A program made the translations under genes and the position numbers. The notes under the pieces are model-generated. The model made no database searches. It had not been told where the DNA came from and saw nothing but the letters and a program-made list of their open reading frames with translations. This document shows positions 7,000 to 11,013 of a stretch of 11,013 nucleotides of DNA, one piece after another (the first letter of the stretch is position 1; each line of letters begins with the position of its first letter). This DNA is from JBGTCY01 sp041748615. GTDB taxonomy: Bacteria > Bacteroidota > Bacteroidia > Chitinophagales > CAIOSU01. The stretch is from the NCBI GenBank assembly GCA_041748615.1, contig JBGTCY010000098.1:1-11013 (forward strand). The letters are read 5' to 3'.

Positions 7000-7553
7000 T
7001 CATTTTTTCGGTGAAGAAAAATTTTCAGTTGGGTGCCCTCTTTCACATCAAATGGTGTTTTAAATCCGTTGTCCGTCAGAATTTGTTTGTAAAAGGAACC
7101 ATCTCCGTAATAAATCCGCGCGATGTCATAGAGTGTTTCTCCCTTTTTGAAGATATGTACCACTTCTGATTCCTGTTCGTGAATTTCCTGTTGCATCAGT
7201 TTGTTCAATCGTTCGGATTCTTCTTCCAGCGTCACTAATTTTTTGCGGAGCAGTTTATTTTCGGTTTTCAGCCGTTCAATGGTATCTACAATGGCGGACG
7301 ATTGCTCCTTTAAATTACTGTGCGCGCTATGCACTTTGATGAAATTGCCGGAATAAAGAAAAAAAATAATCGCGGTGGTGATGAGCAGCAAAACGGTGGT
7401 GATGATAAGAATGGAAAAACCGCGTTGCAGCAAATTGAGGTGCTGGCGAACGCCTTTTAGCTGATGAAAGGCGGACAGGTTATATTCTTCATATTCCGTA
7501 ATGCCTTCACCGACAAGCCGGTTAATCTCTTTGTTGAAATCATCAGTTTTCAT
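6996..7553 (-). CDS. Membrane-anchored coiled-coil protein with C-terminal LysM domain
   Basis: A 185-residue protein with four regions: a cytoplasmic N-terminal tail (1-45, with an acidic EGITEYEEYN stretch), one transmembrane helix (46-68, SILIITTVLLLITTAIIFFL), a long coiled coil (about 78-128, with repeated Leu, Glu and Lys in heptads), and a LysM domain (131-178, VVHIFKKGETLYDIARIYYG then QILTDNGF and VKEGTQLKI). LysM domains bind N-acetylglucosamine-containing glycans, here most likely periplasmic peptidoglycan. The architecture suggests a fixed-distance tether or sensor between inner membrane and cell wall. It has no catalytic domain. The ATG at 7553 follows a purine-rich GAAGGATGATGAAGG stretch on the reverse strand that can serve as ribosome binding site. 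It is coupled by ATGA overlap to the 71-residue coiled-coil gene. Confidence 0.88.
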   Translation of the reverse strand: MKTDDFNKEINRLVGEGITEYEEYNLSAFHQLKGVRQHLNLLQRGFSILIITTVLLLITTAIIFFLYSGNFIKVHSAHSNLKEQSSAIVDTIERLKTENKLLRKKLVTLEEESERLNKLMQQEIHEQESEVVHIFKKGETLYDIARIYYGDGSFYKQILTDNGFKTPFDVKEGTQLKIFLHRKNE

Positions 7554-7898
7554 CCTTCATCATCCTTCCCTGCTGATTTAATTGGGAAGAATTGCCATAA
7601 AGCTACGTTAAAAATGAAGCCGTTAACTGCAAGACATGGAGAAATTTATTAAAGTTCAGAAATCCTTTCCTCGCCTCTGTAAATTTAGATGTAGGACAAT
7701 TGCACTTGCGTAGTCATGGTGAGTCCTGAGAATCGGGAACCCGTGCGAGGTGGCAATTGCTCCCCTTCTACTCCGCAGGGTGACCCCCACGCACAGACTA
7801 GAATTTTTATTTTTATAAATTCAGCAACAACCAACATTCAATGTCTGATTCCGTAGAAAGTAATCACAGGTTTAATCTTATCTTACAGGATAATCTAT
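7554..7898. other. Divergent intergenic region with repeat copy B
   Basis: About 345 bases between the LysM gene (leftward) and the barrel gene (rightward). It holds the second copy of the dispersed repeat (7728-7799). On the reverse strand, TAGCTTTA (7597-7604) is one base off the TAnnTTTG consensus and is a weak promoter candidate for the LysM pair. No clear promoter for the barrel gene is seen, although the stretch before it is AT-rich. Confidence 0.45.
7728..7799 (+). repeat. Dispersed intergenic repeat, copy B
   Basis: This diverged partner of 3432-3501 carries the same AATCGGGAACCC (7731-7742) and CACGCAC (7788-7794) anchors at nearly the same spacing. A CAATTGC motif occurs both just before it (7697-7703) and within it (7754-7760). 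It has no open frame and no tRNA-like fold. Confidence 0.65.
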
Positions 7899-8510
7899 AT
7901 GGTGAAATTTATTTTTTTTCGATTCATTTTTTGCATTCTGCCGGTCGTGTCTTTTTCACAGATTGTGCAACCTGCCGGAAATGAAACGAATAAAATTTAT
8001 TATCAGACTCCCGGAAGTATCATTCTTCAGGGAGGCAATACGATGTTCGCAAAAAGGAAAATGGGGATGCCGCCAGTCAGTTTGATGGCTCAGGTTACAG
8101 TGGCAAAAAATTTCTCGGTCGGTCCGCTTTTCACTTATTTCAATTTTAAAAGGTCGGAGTTTGAAGCGGTGAATGCCACGCGCTGGGTGAATCCTGATAT
8201 CCGGTATCATGAGATGATGGCAGGATTGAGAGGGGAATACCACTTGAATTCAGTAATACAAAAAATCATCAACAGGACATTGCCGGAAAATTATCTGGAT
8301 GTTTACGTTGTCGGGTGGAGCGGTTACTCGTTTGTGAAATCGGGAAGCGCTTCTGCGGAACAAAAATTGATTAACGACAACCAAAAAATTCGCGGTGGCG
8401 TGATGATAGGCGCCAGAAGTTTAGTCGTTAAATGGTTTGGCTTTTCTTTGGAAGCCGGATATTCTTCTTACGGCTATTGCTCGTTCGGGCTTTTCTTTAT
8501 GGTGAGGTGA
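7899..8510 (+). CDS. Secreted outer-membrane beta-barrel-like protein
   Basis: A 203-residue protein with a Sec signal peptide (residues 1-20, MVKFIFFRFIFCILPVVSFS, cut before Gln21). The mature part has alternating polar/hydrophobic strands typical of a small outer-membrane barrel: VSLMAQVTVAKNFSVGPLFT, then RYHEMMAGLRGEYHL, LDVYVVGWSGYSFV, RGGVMIGARSLVVKWFGFSL and the end EAGYSSYGYCSFGLFFMVR. Strand alternation, aromatic belts and small-residue turns point to about eight strands. The last residue is Arg after FFMV, not the usual terminal Phe, though an aromatic-rich last strand is present. I cannot name the family. It is a single gene with AGGA about 8 bases before the ATG; the vapBC operon follows with its own promoter. 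Confidence 0.75.
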   Translation: MVKFIFFRFIFCILPVVSFSQIVQPAGNETNKIYYQTPGSIILQGGNTMFAKRKMGMPPVSLMAQVTVAKNFSVGPLFTYFNFKRSEFEAVNATRWVNPDIRYHEMMAGLRGEYHLNSVIQKIINRTLPENYLDVYVVGWSGYSFVKSGSASAEQKLINDNQKIRGGVMIGARSLVVKWFGFSLEAGYSSYGYCSFGLFFMVR

Positions 8511-8547
8511 TATTGTTATCTTACCATTTTAAAAAAATATTTAGTGC

Positions 8548-8557
8548 TTATTAATAA
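8548..8557. promoter_or_regulatory. Palindrome overlapping the vapBC promoter, possible operator
   Basis: TTATTAATAA is a perfect 10-bp palindrome overlapping the first three bases of the -7 box. VapB antitoxins of the AbrB class usually bind palindromic operators in their own promoter and repress with VapC bound. The region is very AT-rich, so chance is a real alternative. Confidence 0.35.
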
Positions 8558-8562
8558 CTTTG
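8555..8562 (+). promoter_or_regulatory. Bacteroidota -7 promoter element for vapBC
   Basis: TAACTTTG matches TAnnTTTG exactly. The vapB ATG at 8577 is only 14 bases beyond it, so the predicted leader is about 7 bases or fewer, nearly leaderless. No clear -33 TTG is seen. Confidence 0.6.
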
Positions 8563-8576
8563 AGTAAAACATCTTA

Positions 8577-8813
8577 ATGCCATTTGAAATTATAGACTTA
8601 CAAGACACTTCCGGATTTCAATCAATTAAAATTCCTGCTCAGTTGAAAATTGATGACAATAAAGCATATCTAAAAAAGGTTGGAAATGCTTTATATATTA
8701 TCCCGTTTCATAACCCCTGGCAAAACCTGATTGACAGTGTTGATGATTTTACTCAGGACTTTATGGAAGATAAAACCCATCCCGGTGAGCAAAAAAGAGA
8801 TTTTTTTGAATGA
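8577..8813 (+). CDS. vapB: VapB-type antitoxin (AbrB-like)
   Basis: A 78-residue protein, the usual size for VapB. The N-terminal half fits a swapped-hairpin AbrB DNA-binding domain: GFQSIKIPAQLKIDDNKAYL aligns in pattern with the common GRSQAVRLPKEFRF...V.. motif, and is followed by KKVGNALYIIPF. The C-terminal half, starting WQNLIDSVDDFTQDFMED, is the acidic, flexible tail that in this family wraps the toxin and blocks its active site. It lies directly before a PIN-domain toxin gene, with its stop overlapping the toxin start. It should neutralise VapC and repress the operon from the palindromic site in its promoter. The VapB label rests on pattern, size and the adjacent VapC; the protein itself is diverged. 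Confidence 0.85.
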   Translation: MPFEIIDLQDTSGFQSIKIPAQLKIDDNKAYLKKVGNALYIIPFHNPWQNLIDSVDDFTQDFMEDKTHPGEQKRDFFE

Positions 8814-9205
8814 TGGAATACTTACTGGATACTAACATTTGTATATATATTATCAAGAAAAAACCATTAGCCATTTTTGAGAAATTCAAAACATTCCCTT
8901 TGGGGAGCGTAGGAATTTCTTCGATAACGTTAGCTGAGTTGCAATTCGGCATTCAAAAAAGTTCAGAACCTGAAAAAAACCAATCAGCATTAAATCAATT
9001 CCTTATTCCGCTTGAAATTTTAGACTTTGATTTTAATGCCGCCATTGAATACGGTGATATCAGGTCATTATTGGAAAAATCAGGGACATCCATCGGACCG
9101 TTGGATACTTTAATTGCCGCTCATGCAAAAAGTCTTGACGTTACCATTGTGACAAACAATGAAAATGAATTCAGAAGAGTTAAAGGGCTTAAAGTTGAGA
9201 ACTAG
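8810..9205 (+). CDS. vapC: VapC-type PIN-domain ribonuclease toxin
   Basis: VapC toxins are Mg-dependent endoribonucleases that cut tRNA or rRNA and stop growth when VapB is lost. All acidic PIN residues are present in 131 residues: Asp7 (LLDTN), Glu43 (TLAELQFG), Asp99 (GPLDTLIAAHA), plus Asp83 (YGDIR) and the TNNENEF motif (115-121) near the C-terminus, followed by RVKGLKVEN. It therefore looks catalytically intact and full-length. ATG 8810 overlaps the vapB stop by four bases (ATGA); ATG 8813 is a second in-frame possibility giving one residue less. The overlap ensures coupled translation with the antitoxin. The RNA target cannot be read from the sequence. A nested palindromic repeat lies about 70 bases downstream. 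Confidence 0.95.
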   Translation: MMEYLLDTNICIYIIKKKPLAIFEKFKTFPLGSVGISSITLAELQFGIQKSSEPEKNQSALNQFLIPLEILDFDFNAAIEYGDIRSLLEKSGTSIGPLDTLIAAHAKSLDVTIVTNNENEFRRVKGLKVEN

Positions 9206-9272
9206 TTATAGCTTATACTCAAAATCAATTCTTTAATCTTCTGATAAATCAATAGTTCGTTACCTTTTCCGA

Positions 9273-9382
9273 AGGTCAGGGCTAAAGCCCTTTAGTGACG
9301 CGGCATCCATTAACCCCGTCACGCCAAAGGCGGACGGGGTTAGAACAGAACCAAGTGTTTACAAGAGCTTTAGCCCTGACCT
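9273..9382. mobile_element. Nested palindromic REP/MITE-like element
   Basis: Outer arms AGGTCAGGGCTAAAGC (9273-9288) and GCTTTAGCCCTGACCT (9367-9382) are perfect 16-bp inverted repeats spanning 110 bases. Inside is a second perfect 10-bp stem, TAACCCCGTC (9311-9320) with GACGGGGTTA (9333-9342), topped by CGCC/GGCG around AAA with one bulged A. The left arm can also fold on itself (GGGCT-AA-AGCCC). There is no open frame and no T-tract. The layout matches non-autonomous palindromic repeats found in intergenic regions of Bacteroidota. It also spaces vapC from ldcA and could influence read-through. Confidence 0.7.
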
Positions 9383-9411
9383 GAAAATACTACCAGAGCA
9401 TTAAATAAATC

Positions 9412-10329
9412 ATGAACAGAAACTCTCCTGCCTTCACCCCACCTCCGTTGCGATCAGGCGATAAGATTGGTATTGTCAGCACTGCACGCAAAATCAGTCC
9501 CGATGAACTGCAAGTCGCTATCAGGCAACTGGAAAAATGGAAACTTAAACCGGTGCTTGGTGACACCATCGGACAATCTTTCAACCAGTTTGCGGGTGAA
9601 GACATTTTAAGAGCGCAGGATTTTCAGCAAATGCTGGATGATGATTCCATTAAAGCGATTCTTTGCGCCCGTGGAGGGTATGGCACCGTTCGTATGGTTG
9701 ACGCGCTGAATTTTTCCCGCTTCAAAAAAAATCCGAAATGGATTGTTGGTTACAGTGACATCACGGTGCTGCACGCGCATATCCATTCAAAATTCAATAT
9801 TGAAACGCTCCATGCCACGATGCCGTTGAATTTTTCAGGCAACACCAAAGAAGCATTGGACAGTTTGAAAAAAGCTTTGTTCGGCAAAAAACTGCGCTAC
9901 ACGGTCAGCGACCATCCTTTCAATGTGACTGGTGAGGCAAACGGTCAATTAACAGGCGGCAATCTTTCCGTGCTTTACAGCATCAGCAACTCGCGCTCCG
10001 ATATTGACACAAAAGGCAAAATACTTTTCCTGGAAGATTTGGACGAATATCTCTATCACATTGACAGGATGATGACTCAACTGAAACGTGCCGGCAAACT
10101 CAAGCATCTTGCCGGAGTGGTGGTTGGTGGTTTCACGAAAATGCGTGACAATGAAATTCCCTATGGGAAAGATGCCCTCTCCATCCTGCGTGAACATGTG
10201 GGACACCTCGGCATCCCCGTGCTTTTCGGTTTTCCTGCCGGTCATCTTGATGATAACCGCGCATTGATTATTGGCGGCAGGGTGCATTTAAAAGTCAATT
10301 TAAAGCAGGGTGTTTTGAATTATATGTAA
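9412..10329 (+). CDS. ldcA: LD-carboxypeptidase (murein tetrapeptide carboxypeptidase, family S66)
   Basis: LdcA removes the terminal D-Ala from murein tetrapeptides (L-Ala-D-Glu-DAP-D-Ala), usually in the cytoplasm during wall recycling. The 305-residue length is typical. The N-terminal domain starts PPLRSGDKIGIVSTARKI and contains the LCARGGYGTVRM loop; the C-terminal domain starts around 165 (TGEANGQLTGGNLSVL). All three catalytic residues are placed as in the family: Ser115 in VGYSDITVLH, Glu208 in LFLEDLDEYLYHIDRM and His278 in FGFPAGHLDDNRAL. There is no signal peptide, which agrees with a cytoplasmic recycling role. The start ATG 9412 gives the expected N-terminus. No promoter is evident after the palindromic repeat, so transcription may come partly from vapBC. 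A strong hairpin terminator follows. Confidence 0.97.
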   Translation: MNRNSPAFTPPPLRSGDKIGIVSTARKISPDELQVAIRQLEKWKLKPVLGDTIGQSFNQFAGEDILRAQDFQQMLDDDSIKAILCARGGYGTVRMVDALNFSRFKKNPKWIVGYSDITVLHAHIHSKFNIETLHATMPLNFSGNTKEALDSLKKALFGKKLRYTVSDHPFNVTGEANGQLTGGNLSVLYSISNSRSDIDTKGKILFLEDLDEYLYHIDRMMTQLKRAGKLKHLAGVVVGGFTKMRDNEIPYGKDALSILREHVGHLGIPVLFGFPAGHLDDNRALIIGGRVHLKVNLKQGVLNYM

Positions 10330-10353
10330 TATACATATTAAACTAAATATATC

Positions 10354-10391
10354 ACTTCCCATAAAAAAAGCAGACCTGCTTTATGGGAAGT
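10354..10391 (+). terminator. Hairpin terminator after ldcA
   Basis: ACTTCCCATAAA (10354-10365) and TTTATGGGAAGT (10380-10391) form a perfect 12-bp stem; GCAG/CTGC inside adds pairing. The right arm runs into TTTATAATTCATTTT. It lies 24 bases after the ldcA stop, as expected for an intrinsic terminator. Its right arm contains the ATG (10383) proposed as the start of the next gene. Confidence 0.75.
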
Positions 10392-10994
10392 TTTATAATT
10401 CATTTTATCCTGTCTGTATTCCTGTTCTTATCCTGCATAAATTTATATGCTCAGGATAAGAGAATGCAGTCTTTCTCACTTGAATCAGGCGCAGGTATTG
10501 TAAATGAATAAATGCCTGAACGGGTTATTTACATTCCCATACAGTTGCTGGGACGTTACAGTATTTCAATTTCAAAAAAGGCTAAGAAAAATCATATTTT
10601 TTTCTTCCATCTTGAGCCTCAATGGAATTTAGTCAAACTCAAACATCAACCCACATTACCGGATGAATCCGGCAGCAATGCCTTCATCGGCAAAATATTT
10701 CAGTGGGAAACCGGACTGAATGGCGGCTTCAGTTACAAATACTTTTTTGGCGATTACGACTTGTTGTTAGGAATAGGAGCCGGACCGCATTACATATCGT
10801 TGGACTCACGCAAGCAAGCCGGTGGTTTTATTTTTTCGGATAATTTTTTTGCAGGATTGGGCAGAAAAGTCAACGAAGATTGGAATGTGAATGTACAATT
10901 CCGTTTTCGTCACCTCTCCAATGCCGGACTGAAAGCGCCTAACCTCGGCATAGATAATCTCATCATCCTGGCGGGTATTTCAAAAACTTCCTGA
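10383..10994 (+). pseudogene. PagL-like lipid A deacylase (acyloxyacyl hydrolase) gene split by an in-frame TAA
   Basis: PagL enzymes are 8-stranded outer-membrane barrels that remove the 3-O acyl chain of lipid A. From ATG 10383 one frame encodes a signal peptide (MGSFIIHFILSVFLFLSCIN, cut near YAQ, residue 24), a first strand (SFSLESGAGIV), then TAA at 10509-10511 (codon 43), and immediately ATG 10512 followed by 160 barrel-like residues to TGA at 10994. Near the C-terminus, FRFRHLSNAGLKAPNLGID matches the PagL active site: His177 and Ser179 are present, while the third catalytic position (14 residues after His, Glu in Pseudomonas PagL) is Asp191. The 160-residue downstream frame alone has no export signal, so it would not reach the outer membrane. 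The combined length of about 200 residues fits the family. I read this as one gene with a nonsense mutation or sequence error; re-initiation at TAAATG is possible but would give an unexported product. Confidence 0.72.
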
Positions 10995-11013
10995 GCCAGA
11001 AAAAATCCGTTTA

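Noticed and set aside
7728..7799. Possible tRNA or CRISPR repeat
   Set aside because: There are no acceptor, D, anticodon and T-arm pairings, and only two diverged copies with no regular spacers.
9949..10287. Reverse-strand frame of 112 codons opposite ldcA
   Set aside because: It is a shadow of a strongly conserved enzyme gene with all catalytic residues on the other strand.
86..10511. Reassignment of TAA as a sense codon
   Set aside because: metG and ldcA stop at TAA at the expected family lengths, so general recoding does not fit.

Overview
The window looks like a chromosomal segment from a member of the Bacteroidota, probably near the Chitinophagales/Sphingobacteriales. Three things point there: the MetG type (KLSTS loop plus a fused C-terminal tRNA-binding domain), a ComEA-like double helix-hairpin-helix protein of the kind common in this phylum, and several promoters with the phylum's TAnnTTTG -7 element instead of an E. 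coli -10 box. No phage, plasmid, IS or CRISPR structure is visible. This placement is an inference from protein families and promoter style.

Left part (1-3406): the 3' portion of a helix-hairpin-helix DNA-binding protein gene broken by an in-frame TAA; two overlapping genes for small secreted, Cys-containing proteins of unknown function; a reverse-strand coiled-coil protein gene with a good -7 element; and a lipoprotein L,D-transpeptidase (YkuD fold) with an altered catalytic motif.

Centre (3407-7553): a roughly 380-base gene-poor stretch with a dispersed repeat and an inverted repeat, ending in a clear promoter for metG. The full-length methionyl-tRNA synthetase gene follows, then a gene for an unidentified polytopic membrane protein only 15 bases behind it. 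Facing these is a reverse-strand pair coupled by an ATGA overlap: a membrane-anchored coiled-coil/LysM protein and a short coiled-coil protein.

Right part (7554-11013): a second, diverged copy of the dispersed repeat; a small secreted beta-barrel-like protein; a complete vapBC toxin-antitoxin pair with its own promoter; a 110-base nested palindrome resembling a REP/MITE element; an LD-carboxypeptidase (LdcA, family S66); a strong hairpin terminator; and a PagL-like lipid A deacylase gene carrying an in-frame TAA after its signal peptide.

Much of the window concerns the cell envelope: L,D-transpeptidase and LD-carboxypeptidase (both act on peptidoglycan tetrapeptides), a LysM protein, a barrel protein and a PagL-like lipid A enzyme. 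They are separate transcription units, so this is a theme and not one operon. I do not see a convincing new multi-gene defence or biosynthetic system. The best leads are the two reading frames each split by a single in-frame TAA, the SNGCVG transpeptidase motif, the LysM/coiled-coil pair, the nested palindrome and the dispersed repeat.
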